Below are positions 1 through 9,175 of a stretch of DNA of 31,760 bases, piece by piece (position 1 is the first letter of the stretch; each line of letters begins with the position of its first letter). The notes beneath the pieces were generated by a model. It was not told the DNA's origin, ran no database searches, and was given only the letters and a program-made list of their open reading frames with translations. The position numbers and the translations under genes were made by a program. Source of the stretch: Candidatus Acidiferrum typicum (GTDB lineage Bacteria; Acidobacteriota; Terriglobia; Acidiferrales; UBA7541); contig DLMH01000076.1 of the NCBI GenBank assembly GCA_002478115.1, positions 20,739 to 52,498 of the forward strand. The letters run 5' to 3'.

Positions 1-209
1 GTTGGTCCGTGCGTGCCAGCCCCGCCACCCGAGCTTCCGGCTGGCTTTGAGGGTGCTTTTGGCGCCGGCTTAACCGCAGCCGCAGGTTTACTCGGTGCCT
101 TAGCCTGGGGCTTCTTCTCCTGGGCCACCGCGAATACCGATACAGCAAGGAAAAGCATGGAAAACAACAGACCACGAACCAGAAGCTTGCTTCCTTCGTT
201 CCAACTCAT
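1..209 (-). CDS. Secreted Ala/Pro/Lys-rich protein, N-terminal part (cut by window edge)
   Basis: A minus-strand reading frame starts at 209 and runs off the left edge after 69 codons. The N-terminus is a textbook Sec signal peptide: charged start with K8 and R12, hydrophobic stretch at about residues 13-27, and a likely signal-peptidase site after AVA (residue 29). The mature part begins QEKKPQ and is a low-complexity Ala/Pro/Lys linker with repeated KAPSKPA units, then a Gly-rich turn ending GTHGP. The start is chosen because AGGAGG lies 6 nt upstream; a second ATG directly before it (210-212) sits too close to that site. The linker suggests an exported or periplasmic protein whose folded domain lies outside the window. 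The function cannot be told. Confidence 0.7.
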   Translation of the reverse strand, partial: MSWNEGSKLLVRGLLFSMLFLAVSVFAVAQEKKPQAKAPSKPAAAVKPAPKAPSKPAGSSGGGAGTHGP

Positions 210-212
210 CAT

Positions 213-859
213 TGCCCTCCTCGGAAAATCCCCCATCATTGCCAAAATCAAAAAAACGCGCCCTGCTCTCGACAGTCTGTCCGACGTACTTTAGCGCCGA
301 CCGTCAGCGCGTTGCCGCCGCGTGTGAGCGGGCTTTACCCGGGTATTCATCTTCTTGTGATGGGAGTACAAGGCAAGCAGCCGGAACCTGCCGTGACCAC
401 GGAAGCTGCTTCATGATGAACTTCACACTGGGCATGCTGTTCCCCAAAAAGCAATTGACCGCGGAGCAGAGGAAGGAATCTTACTGGTCTGAGGACGCAG
501 AGTCAATTGCTAGCTTCCGAGAAATGACGGCTACTTAATTAGAAGGTGTGGTTCGTCGATTCTGGGGGACTTTGGAAGCCTTTGCAATACGGAACGATGG
601 CCGTGTACCTGCGGGCCATTGAAATCGATGTTGACGTAATGGCTAACCAGGCTAATCATGCGTCATGTCACCAACACTCAAGAAAGTGCTCCAAGCAGTA
701 TTCTGGTTCGTCCTTGGTCATCTTAGCTGCGCGGTCATGCATCATCTCCACCACTTCACGTGGAAATGACCGAGAGGCGTGTGCCAAGTTGGCATGGGCG
801 GGATGGCTGGGGGTCTCCCTCGGTCCGTTCGCAATCTGGCGATAGCGATTTGAATAAAG
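213..859. other. Gene-poor stretch of about 650 bp
   Basis: No reading frame here has convincing protein character together with a ribosome binding site. Two tiny plus-strand frames were considered: 412-537 (42 codons, ending in a charged stretch) and 665-766 (34 codons, with a hydrophobic core KKVLQAVFWFVLGHL). Neither has a good Shine-Dalgarno sequence. The 3' part (about 770-845) encodes a Trp/Gly/Leu-rich run in another frame, so the region may hold decayed remnants of a small membrane protein. The promoter of the signal-peptide gene at 209 must lie at the left end of this stretch. No clear terminator was found for the UPF0303 gene that ends at 860. Confidence 0.4.
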
Positions 860-1378
860 CTAACGCTCTGGTTGGCTAGCTGCGGGGGCGTCGAGGGCCA
901 GATCTTCGCCCACCAGATGCAGGTAATCCTGAAGAACGGAAACGACAAGCGCGTGGTCCTCGCGCTGCGGCAAACCGGAAACGGTGATCGTGCCGACGCA
1001 CCCTGTTCCCGCAAGGAGAATCGGGAAACAGCCGCCGTGGGTCGCATAGTCCTTTGGATCAAGGCCCACCTTTTCTTGTAAAGTGCTTTGAGCGCGCTCG
1101 TGCTTCAAACCGATGGCGTAGGAACTGCGGTGAAAGCGCAGAACGACGTTACGCTTGCGGCGAATCCAGTCCCAATTGTCCGGCGTGGTTCCCGGCATGG
1201 CGTACGAAAAAAGAGCATGCCCGTTGAGCTGAATATCGATGGCCACGGCAACGTGGCGTTTTTCAGCAGCCGCTTTGAGGGCGGTCCCCACAGCCCAGGC
1301 CACTTCTGCATCAAAGTGTTTGAATTGCAGCCGCTTTTCCTGCAGCGCAATTTTTTCGAGATCTTGATCAACGGTCAT
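860..1378 (-). CDS. UPF0303 / heme-degrading-domain (DUF336-like) protein
   Basis: This 172-residue protein matches the UPF0303 (HbpS-like, DUF336-related) family along its whole length. Recognisable blocks are QEKRLQFKHFDAEVAW (13-28), the AIDIQLNGHALF strand (47-58), GTTPDN.DWIRRKRN (63-77), the segment from LDPKDYATHGGCFPI (106-120), and GTITVSGLPQREDHALV (129-145). Some relatives of this fold bind heme or a corrinoid, but no biochemical role is secure for this subgroup. It is probably cytoplasmic; no signal peptide or membrane segment is seen. An in-frame start lies 39 nt upstream (1417), but the ATG at 1378 is preferred because GGAGG lies about 9 nt upstream. It is the last gene of a likely asnA-pncB-UPF0303 operon, 54 nt after pncB. 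Confidence 0.82.
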   Translation of the reverse strand: MTVDQDLEKIALQEKRLQFKHFDAEVAWAVGTALKAAAEKRHVAVAIDIQLNGHALFSYAMPGTTPDNWDWIRRKRNVVLRFHRSSYAIGLKHERAQSTLQEKVGLDPKDYATHGGCFPILLAGTGCVGTITVSGLPQREDHALVVSVLQDYLHLVGEDLALDAPAASQPER

Positions 1379-1432
1379 GAATTTTTCCTCCGTGAAACGA
1401 GTGAAGTAAACCTGCAAGAAACTTCTTTGCGA

Positions 1433-2818
1433 CTACGTCACAACCGGCGCATAAGCAACACCAGCCAGGCCAAACACCCGCTGATAGCGCTGCACCTCCT
1501 CGCGGGGGCCCAGCGCTTTTTCAAAGTTGTCGGAAAGTTTCACTGCCGGCCTGCCATTGGCATCGTTGAGCTTGCACACCAGGCTTACGGGATCGAAGTC
1601 GCCACTGCCTTGCGCATTGCAGTTGCGAAAATCATTGGTAAGCAACGTGCCCCATCCCGCGCTGAAGCGGATGCGGCGTTCGGGAATCCACTTTCGTTCA
1701 TTGAGAAAATCGCTCGCTTGCCGAAAATCCGTGGGAGCAGCGCCATTGCGAATTGTCCCGGAAAAATAGGCATGCAATCCCAAAATCGTGTCCACATCCA
1801 GGGAGTCAGAGGCAATGAAGAGTTTTTGCCGCGGATCGCGCCCTTTCTGTTCGAGCCAGGCAATGTATTCGTCGCCCGCAAGAAAAGGATCTTTGCTGTC
1901 CGCGCGCTGTCCCGTCCAGTCCGCCACCCAGTCCGGAGCGTTGCCAAGAAACTGCGTCGTGCCAAAGGTGTCTGGGAGCAGAATGCGCAACTCGCCGTGA
2001 TAGGTCTGCTGCCAAAGCTCCAGCAAGCGGTATTGCGAGGCCTTCAGTTCTTCGTCATCCTTGGCCATTGTGGCCAACGCCATGGGCAATTCATGGGCAT
2101 TCGTGCCGATCGCTTCCAAATCGTGTTTATAGGCCAGATAGGTATTCGAGGTACCGGTAAAGTTGCTGCCGAGCACGTCGCTTATGGCTTTTACCACGTA
2201 CTCCTGCCATAAGAAGCTATGGCGGCGCCGCGTTCCAAAGTCGCTCACTTTCAGTCCGGGGACGTCGCGCAAGCGCTCCATTTTTTCCCAGAGTTTCGTT
2301 TTGGCCCGGGCATAGAGAATATCCAACTCGAGTTCGCTCAGACGCTTGAGGCTGGCGCGCGTCCTCAACTCGCTGATTGCCGAAAGCGCATAAATCTCCC
2401 ACATGGTCGTCTCTGTCCAGAGGCCGTGAAAGGCGAGGGAGAACTGCCCGTCTTGAATCGAGAGCTCATAATCAGAGAGCCGGAAGTCGCGATCGAGCCA
2501 CTCCAGGAAAGCCGGTTGAAAGATACCGCGGCGTCCATAAAAGGTATTGCCTGCGAGCCAGATCAGTTCGGATTTTTGAAAGCGCAGCTTCCTGGTCTGC
2601 TCGAGCTGTTCCCGAAGCTGATCGGCATCGATCAAATCGCCAAGGCGTACGTTGACGGAGCGATTGATGAGCGAAAAAGAGGCGGTGGTCTTAGGGAAGC
2701 GCTTCCAGATGAACTGCAGCATCAGCAGCTTGTAAATATCGGTATCGAGCAGAGACCGCGTAATGGGGTCCACTTCCCAGTTATGGTCATGTGCGCGCCG
2801 CGCAAAGTTGATGATCAC
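1433..2818 (-). CDS. pncB: Nicotinate phosphoribosyltransferase
   Basis: The 461-residue product is a nicotinate phosphoribosyltransferase, which makes nicotinate mononucleotide from nicotinate and PRPP in the Preiss-Handler route to NAD. Family landmarks are SLLDTDIYKLLMLQ (22-35), WEIYALSAISE (140-150), DFGTRRRHS (193-201), GTSNTYLA (222-229), and GTNAHE (238-243), in which H242 corresponds to the histidine phosphorylated in Salmonella PncB. Further on, SDSLDVDTI and a GWGT.LTNDF block are followed by CKLNDANGRPAVKLSD. The usual R-H-D-S-G-D-P segment reads RADSKDP, as I recall for the alphaproteobacterial-type branch rather than the E. coli type. The start is a GTG with only a weak GGTGG upstream; V17 is an alternative start. 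It lies 67 nt after asnA on the same strand, suggesting co-transcription. Confidence 0.93.
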   Translation of the reverse strand: MIINFARRAHDHNWEVDPITRSLLDTDIYKLLMLQFIWKRFPKTTASFSLINRSVNVRLGDLIDADQLREQLEQTRKLRFQKSELIWLAGNTFYGRRGIFQPAFLEWLDRDFRLSDYELSIQDGQFSLAFHGLWTETTMWEIYALSAISELRTRASLKRLSELELDILYARAKTKLWEKMERLRDVPGLKVSDFGTRRRHSFLWQEYVVKAISDVLGSNFTGTSNTYLAYKHDLEAIGTNAHELPMALATMAKDDEELKASQYRLLELWQQTYHGELRILLPDTFGTTQFLGNAPDWVADWTGQRADSKDPFLAGDEYIAWLEQKGRDPRQKLFIASDSLDVDTILGLHAYFSGTIRNGAAPTDFRQASDFLNERKWIPERRIRFSAGWGTLLTNDFRNCNAQGSGDFDPVSLVCKLNDANGRPAVKLSDNFEKALGPREEVQRYQRVFGLAGVAYAPVVT

Positions 2819-2885
2819 AATGCCACCACTTTACCTTACTCGGGGCGCTCGGCGGCAAGTGTATGCGAGATCCGCCACGCCGCGC

Positions 2886-4016
2886 TTACTCGAGGACGTG
2901 GATGTTCTTTTTGGCGCAGATCTCCTTGAGTATCTGGGGCCACACGCTTACGGTGACTTCGCCGAGATGCGCTTTCCTCAGCAGGAGCATGAGGGTGCGG
3001 GACTGACCGATACCGCCGCCGATGCTCAGCGGGATTTCATTCTTCACAATGGCCTGGTGATAGGGGAACTTGAGGAAGTCCAACTGGTGGGACAGCTCGA
3101 GTTGCTTCTTCAAGCTTTCCGCATTCACGCGAATGCCCATGGAGCTGAGTTCGTGGCGGCGCCGCGTGACATGGTTCCAGACCAGGATGTCGCCGTTCAA
3201 ACCATGCAGGGGCCGGCCATCAGGGCCTTTGGTTTCGGTGACCCAGTCGTCGTAATCGGCGGCACGCATTTCGTGCGGATAGCCATCCTCGAGGGGATAG
3301 CCGATGCCAACGATGAAGAGCGCGGGGTACTGCTGGAGAATGGCCGTTTCGCGCTGCTTCCGGGGGAGCTGGGGATACATTCGGAGGAGTTCCTCGGCAT
3401 GGAGGAAGGTGAGCTTCTCCGGCAGATTCGGATACTTTTCATTCTTGAGCTCGGGGAAAAGATCCTGGGCGTAGAGTTCGGCTTCGACGAGCACTTTCCA
3501 GATTTTGCCGACGATCTCCTTCAGGAAGTCGAGGTCGCGCTGATCGGAGGTGATGGCGCGCTCCCAATCCCACTGGTCCACGTAGACGCTATGGTCATGG
3601 TCGAGGAAATAGTCTTTGCGGACGGCGCGCATGTCCGTGCAAAGGCCTTCACCGGGACGCATGCCGAATTCCTTCAGGGCCACCCTCTTCCACTTGGTGG
3701 CGGCCTGAACAATCTGGGCATCCACGGGGTGCTTGTCGTAGTCATTGCGGATATGGAATTGGATGGGGGTGCGGGAGCCGTCGCGGTCCAGCATGTCGTT
3801 GACACCGCTTGCGATGTCCACGATCAGGGGTACCGTTACCATTAACAGATTCAATTCCTTACAGAGGTTGTCCTCGATAAAGCGTTTAACGGCGAAAATC
3901 GCTTTCTGGGTTTCCCTGCGGGAAAGCGCACTGGAATAGTCCAGGGGAAGAATCTTCTCCAAATCCTCATAGTTGCCAATACCGGGTCCTGCCAAATCCG
4001 CTGCTTTGCTGGACAT
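2886..4016 (-). CDS. asnA: Aspartate-ammonia ligase (asparagine synthetase A)
   Basis: This 376-residue cytoplasmic enzyme makes asparagine from aspartate and free ammonia with ATP cleavage to AMP. It belongs to the class II aminoacyl-tRNA-synthetase-like fold. Diagnostic blocks are KWKR.AL (108-114), GEGLCTDMRAVR (122-133), HSVYVDQWDWER (142-153), RAADYDDW, HGLNGDILVWN, ELSSMGIRVNAESLKKQLE and GGGIGQSR (333-340), all as in E. coli AsnA. It is about 45 residues longer than the E. coli protein (330), mostly at the N-terminus and in the middle. The start ATG has GGAGGT 8 nt upstream. It opens the minus-strand group with pncB and is divergent from gdhA, so two ammonia-consuming enzymes share one intergenic region. 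Confidence 0.95.
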   Translation of the reverse strand: MSSKAADLAGPGIGNYEDLEKILPLDYSSALSRRETQKAIFAVKRFIEDNLCKELNLLMVTVPLIVDIASGVNDMLDRDGSRTPIQFHIRNDYDKHPVDAQIVQAATKWKRVALKEFGMRPGEGLCTDMRAVRKDYFLDHDHSVYVDQWDWERAITSDQRDLDFLKEIVGKIWKVLVEAELYAQDLFPELKNEKYPNLPEKLTFLHAEELLRMYPQLPRKQRETAILQQYPALFIVGIGYPLEDGYPHEMRAADYDDWVTETKGPDGRPLHGLNGDILVWNHVTRRRHELSSMGIRVNAESLKKQLELSHQLDFLKFPYHQAIVKNEIPLSIGGGIGQSRTLMLLLRKAHLGEVTVSVWPQILKEICAKKNIHVLE

Positions 4017-4075
4017 AGGTCACACCTCCGCTAAACCTTTCTCATGAATTCTTCTATCCACCAGCCTGCGCACCT

Positions 4076-4093
4076 CAGGAGTTAAAACTCCTG
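4076..4093. repeat. Perfect inverted repeat in the asnA leader
   Basis: The sequence CAGGAGTT-AA-AACTCCTG has perfect 8-bp arms around a 2-bp centre, about 60-80 bp upstream of the asnA start. It may be an operator or a short hairpin in the asnA 5' leader. It could also be part of the same repeat family as the two-hairpin element just to the right. There is no T-run to make it a terminator. Confidence 0.4.
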
Positions 4094-4150
4094 CATTTGC
4101 GGGCCTTGTCGTCATGGCTGAACAGGCTGTGGAAAACACCAAAAAGATTT

Positions 4151-4217
4151 TCTTCAGGGGCTGAAGCCCATTGGTTTTAGGAATCTTATGCCGGGGCTGA
4201 AGCCCCGCCCTCCTAAA
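4151..4217. repeat. Two-hairpin interspersed palindromic repeat, copy 1
   Basis: Two small palindromes, GGGCTGAAGCCC and CCGGGGCTGAAGCCCCG, are separated by about 20 bp of unrelated sequence and bounded by TCTTCAG on the left and CCTCCTAA on the right. The same layout occurs at 12738-12805 in the same orientation, with identical boundaries and a diverged spacer. It lies between two promoters and makes a spurious minus-strand frame (4020-4286) that is not a gene. It resembles REP-like elements of Acidobacteria-type genomes. Confidence 0.75.
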
Positions 4218-4357
4218 GAAAAGACTTTTCCCGCAAACTGTGCCCTTCGCTGGCCCTGGGTAAGATGGTGGCCTGCCAGGAGCCACTTATGAGATGAGCT
4301 CCAAGGGAACAGTCACGCCAAGGGAGGAAAGGGGCCAGTACGGGACACACCGAGTCA

Positions 4358-4373
4358 TGTGATATATGTCACA
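4358..4373. promoter_or_regulatory. CRP/FNR-type operator upstream of gdhA
   Basis: TGTGATATATGTCACA is a perfect match to the CRP-type consensus TGTGA-N6-TCACA, with 5-bp arms and an AT-rich core. It is 121 bp upstream of the gdhA ATG. A possible -10 (TTAATA or AATAGT) at about 4397-4405 would put the site centre some 43 bp upstream of the start of transcription, close to a class II activator position. The regulator and the direction of control are inference; the operator could also act on asnA. Confidence 0.6.
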
Positions 4374-4481
4374 GCTTTTGGTGCCTATAAGCAAGTTTAA
4401 TAGTAGTGCTCTCCGGCCAGCCTCGATTGCCGGCCCCTGAACCGCTTATCTCATGACATCTGAGTACCAAAATTCAATTAG

Positions 4482-5894
<1,413 letters not shown>

Positions 5895-5916
5895 GACCCG
5901 TTCAGCGGTTACTATG

Positions 5917-5947
5917 CGGCGGGGTGAAAAGTTCACCCCGCCGTTTT
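5917..5947 (+). terminator. Intrinsic terminator of gdhA
   Basis: A perfect 12-bp stem, CGGCGGGGTGAA pairing with TTCACCCCGCCG, has a 3-nt loop (AAG) and is followed by TTTT. It starts 22 nt after the gdhA stop. It also shows that the GTG at 5924, inside the stem, is not the start of the next gene. Confidence 0.9.
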
Positions 5948-5968
5948 ACTATTCAGACGGAAACATTC

Positions 5969-8944
5969 ATGAACCGAGACCAGATTCCCCGGCCATTGCC
6001 GGACGCGGAACTGCTCCTGGAGGGCTTCGACAACCTGATGCCCTTCCGGGTGCAGGAGATTCTGCTGGTGTCGAGTTTGTACGATTCGTTCATCCTGCGC
6101 GAAGACGGCCGGCTGAACGAGTTGCTGATCGGCGAGTCGCTGGACCTGCACCTGCAGCAGATTCCGCGGATCACGCACGTCTCCAGTTGTTCGGAAGCGC
6201 TGGCGTTGGCGCGTTCCGATCCGCGGCGCTTTAACCTCATCGTGACGAACCTGGCGGTGGGAGAGATGAATGCCGCGCAACTGGCGCACGAAATCAAGGC
6301 GGCGGGATTGAATGTGCCGGTGGTGGTGCTGGCGTACGACTACCGCGAAATCAAGAATTTCATTGCGCGGAATCCAGTGACGGATATCGAGCGGATTTTC
6401 CTGTGGCAGGGCAGCGCGCGCGTGCTGATTGCCATCGTGAAATGCGTCGAGGACCGGCGGAACGTGGAGCATGACACCTCCACGATGGGCGTGCCGGTGG
6501 TGCTGCTGGTGGAAGACAACATCCGCTACTACTCGGCGTTTTTACCGGTGATTTATACCGAGCTGATTACGCAGACGCGGCGCGTCATTCAGGAAGGCTT
6601 GAACCTGGCGCACAAGCTGGTACGCATGCGGGCGCGGCCGAAGATTCTGCTTTCCTCGAATTTCGAGGAGGCTTACGAACTGGCGCTGCGCTATCAGGAT
6701 CACCTTCTGGGAATTGTGTCCGACATCGAGTTTCCGCACGGCGGCGCGCTGAGCGCGGACGCGGGATTCGAGCTGGCGCGGCGGGTGCGCGCCTTGGTGC
6801 CCGATTTGGCGGTGGTGCTGCAATCGAGCCGGACGAAATTCCGGAAGCGGGCGCATGCGGAAGGGTTTTCCTTCCTGCGCAAGCGCTCGCCGACCTTTTT
6901 GCGGGATTTGCGGCGGCTGCTGATCCAGCAATTTGCGTTCGGCGATTTCGTGTTCCGCACATCGGATCGCAGCGAAGTGGCGCGCGCCACGGATCTGAAT
7001 TCACTGGAGGCGCTGCTGCACACGGTGCCGGTGGACAGCATCGCGTATCACGGACAACGGAATCACTTCTCGCACTGGCTGATGGCACGGACGGAGTTTG
7101 CGCTGTCGCAAAAACTGAGGCCGCGCAAGGTTTCCGACTTCGAGACGGTTGAGGGATTGCGGCAGAACTTGATCGACTCGATCGGGGAATACCGCAGAGA
7201 GCAGAGCGAAATCCTGATCGGGGACTTCAAGCCCGCGGCGTTCAAGGCCGGCGGGTCGTATTTCCTGCGCATGGGGGCGGGCTCGCTGGGCGGCAAGGCG
7301 CGCGGGCTGGCGTTCATCCGGCACATGCTGCACAAGCGGAGAGTCGCGCGGCGATTTCCGGAGGTGCGCGTGGGGGTGCCACCGGCCGCGGTCCTGGCGA
7401 CGGATGCGTTTGACCGCTTTCTTGCGGAGAACAACCTGCTCGATTTCGCGGTCCATGCGGCCGACGACGCGGAGATTCAGCAGAGATTCCTGGACGCGCC
7501 TCTTCCCGCGGCGGTCACGGAGGATTTGCGGGCCTTTCTTGCGGAAGCGCGCTACCCCCTGGCGGTGCGCTCCTCGAGTTTGCTGGAGGATTCGCAGTAC
7601 CAGCCGTTCACGGGAGTGTACGAGACGTTCATGCTGGGCAACCAGCAGGCCGACGATTCCCTGCGGCTGCAGCATCTGACGGAGGCGGTGAAGCTGGTCT
7701 ACGCGTCCACGTTCAGCCACCATGCGAAGTCGTACGTGCGGGCGACGCCGTTCCGCCTGGAAGAAGAAAAAATGGCGGTGATCCTGCAGCAAGTGGTGGG
7801 GGCGTTTCACGGCCCGCGTTTTTATCCGGACTTTTCCGGGGTGGCGCGTTCGCGGAATTTTTATCCGGTTCCGCCGATGCATTTTGAGGATGGCATCGCC
7901 GCGGTGGCGCTGGGCCTGGGGCGCGCGGTGGTGGACGGCGGGAAGTGCCTGTCGTTCTGCCCTCGGTATCCGGCGAATCTGGTGCAGTTCTCGACGGTAG
8001 AGGACATTCTTTCCGAGTCGCAAGCGGATTTCTGGGCACTTTCGCTGGATCACGTGGAGCAGGAGACTTCGCCGCCGGGACTTCGCGAGGTGCGTTTCAC
8101 GCTGGATGTGGCGGAGGCGGACGGCACGCTGCACGCCGTGGGCTCGACCTATTCGCAGGACAACGACCGGATCAACGACGGATTGAACCGGCCGGGGATG
8201 CGCGTGGTGACCTTCGCGCCCGTTCTCAAGTACGGGCTTTTCCCGCTGGCGCCACTGCTGGTCCAGCTACTCAAGGATGGCGAGGACGCATTTGGGCAGC
8301 CGGTGGAGATTGAATTTGCGGTGCGCTTGCCGCGGCAAACGGGCGAGCTTGCGGAGTTTGGGTTTTTGCAGATCCGCCCGCTGGTTCTTTCGCAGGAGAG
8401 CGAAGAACTACGCATGGAGAATGTGGATCCTTCGCGGGTGATGGCGCACAGCACCAAGGTGCTGGGCAACGGGCGCATCGAGAATTTGCGGGATATCGTG
8501 GTGGTTGACTCGCAGCGGTTTGAGCGCGGGCAGAGCCAGGAGGTGGCGCGGCTCGTGTCGTACTTCAATGCGAAGCTGAACGAGGAGAACCGGCCGTACC
8601 TGCTGGTGGGCGTGGGGCGGTGGGGCTCAAACGAGCCGTGGCTGGGGATTCCGGTGGAGTGGGACGAGATTTCGGGGGCGCGGGTGATCGTCGAGGCGGG
8701 ATTCCGGGATTTCCGGGTGACGCCATCGCAGGGCAGCCACTTTTTCCAGAATTTGACGGCGTTCCAGGTGGGTTATTTCACGGTGAATCCCGATCTGGGA
8801 GAAGGATCGGTGGATTGGGCGTGGTTGGGAGCCCAACCGGCACTGGAAGAGCGCGGCTGTGTGCGGCATCTGCGGTTCGCGGAACCCCTGTTGGTCTTGA
8901 TGAATGGGCGAACGAGCCAAGGGATGATTTTCAAGCCGGAGTGA
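5969..8944 (+). CDS. Receiver / PEP-pyruvate-dikinase ATP-grasp (PPDK_N) protein
   Basis: The 991-residue protein has two receiver-like domains and a PPDK_N nucleotide-binding domain. The first receiver (about 29-165) is degenerate: the phospho-acceptor site reads IVTNLAV (91-97) instead of an Asp. The second (about 175-320) keeps an acidic pair in LLVEDN (179-184), the acceptor-like D252 in IVSDIEFP and a Lys in FLRKRSP (302-308), so it may be phosphorylated. The ATP-binding part includes GSLGGKARG (438-446) and YPLAVRSSSLLEDS (529-542), followed by PDFSGVARS. The usual swivelling phosphohistidine motif and PEP-binding TIM barrel are absent. The C-terminus has a family-specific block GVGRWGSNEPWLGIPV (881-896) and PSQGSHFFQNL. 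The substrate is unknown; a true PEP synthase is unlikely. The ATG at 5969 is chosen over the GTG at 5924 because the latter lies in the gdhA terminator. Confidence 0.85.
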   Translation: MNRDQIPRPLPDAELLLEGFDNLMPFRVQEILLVSSLYDSFILREDGRLNELLIGESLDLHLQQIPRITHVSSCSEALALARSDPRRFNLIVTNLAVGEMNAAQLAHEIKAAGLNVPVVVLAYDYREIKNFIARNPVTDIERIFLWQGSARVLIAIVKCVEDRRNVEHDTSTMGVPVVLLVEDNIRYYSAFLPVIYTELITQTRRVIQEGLNLAHKLVRMRARPKILLSSNFEEAYELALRYQDHLLGIVSDIEFPHGGALSADAGFELARRVRALVPDLAVVLQSSRTKFRKRAHAEGFSFLRKRSPTFLRDLRRLLIQQFAFGDFVFRTSDRSEVARATDLNSLEALLHTVPVDSIAYHGQRNHFSHWLMARTEFALSQKLRPRKVSDFETVEGLRQNLIDSIGEYRREQSEILIGDFKPAAFKAGGSYFLRMGAGSLGGKARGLAFIRHMLHKRRVARRFPEVRVGVPPAAVLATDAFDRFLAENNLLDFAVHAADDAEIQQRFLDAPLPAAVTEDLRAFLAEARYPLAVRSSSLLEDSQYQPFTGVYETFMLGNQQADDSLRLQHLTEAVKLVYASTFSHHAKSYVRATPFRLEEEKMAVILQQVVGAFHGPRFYPDFSGVARSRNFYPVPPMHFEDGIAAVALGLGRAVVDGGKCLSFCPRYPANLVQFSTVEDILSESQADFWALSLDHVEQETSPPGLREVRFTLDVAEADGTLHAVGSTYSQDNDRINDGLNRPGMRVVTFAPVLKYGLFPLAPLLVQLLKDGEDAFGQPVEIEFAVRLPRQTGELAEFGFLQIRPLVLSQESEELRMENVDPSRVMAHSTKVLGNGRIENLRDIVVVDSQRFERGQSQEVARLVSYFNAKLNEENRPYLLVGVGRWGSNEPWLGIPVEWDEISGARVIVEAGFRDFRVTPSQGSHFFQNLTAFQVGYFTVNPDLGEGSVDWAWLGAQPALEERGCVRHLRFAEPLLVLMNGRTSQGMIFKPE

Positions 8945-9175
8945 ATTGGAGTGCGCGCCGGTACTGGGGAGATGGCGCAGGGAGTCTGGGTGGAATTCCC
9001 CTGAGGGCGGCTGGAGCGCGTAGACGGCTGGTGGTGCCGCACAGCGTAAGTCTTTTTCTTTCAAGGATCGCGGGTAAAGGGAAGACGACAGGCCCATTTG
9101 GACCCGGTAATGCTCTTTCTCTTTACGGGGTTCCTGGCTTATTCGCGATTGTCGAGCCGGGAGGAGGAGGCGGGC

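Noticed and set aside
412..537. 42-codon plus-strand frame with a charged C-terminus
   Set aside because: No SD and no family likeness; kept only as a low possibility in the gap description.
665..766. 34-codon plus-strand frame with a hydrophobic core
   Set aside because: No SD and too short to judge; could be a decayed small membrane protein.
1088..2212. Plus-strand open frame of 374 codons opposite pncB
   Set aside because: Antisense to a clear PncB gene; no SD, no recognisable protein character; long antisense frames are expected in GC-rich coding DNA.
4020..4286. Minus-strand 88-codon frame between asnA and gdhA
   Set aside because: It translates the two-hairpin repeat and adjoining non-coding sequence; it lies across a regulatory region.
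5924..5968. GTG start extending the PPDK_N protein by 15 residues
   Set aside because: The GTG lies inside the stem of the gdhA terminator; the ATG at 5969 gives a normal start.
7001..8134. Minus-strand frame of 377 codons opposite the PPDK_N gene
   Set aside because: Arg/His-rich shadow without a start signal or any known motif.
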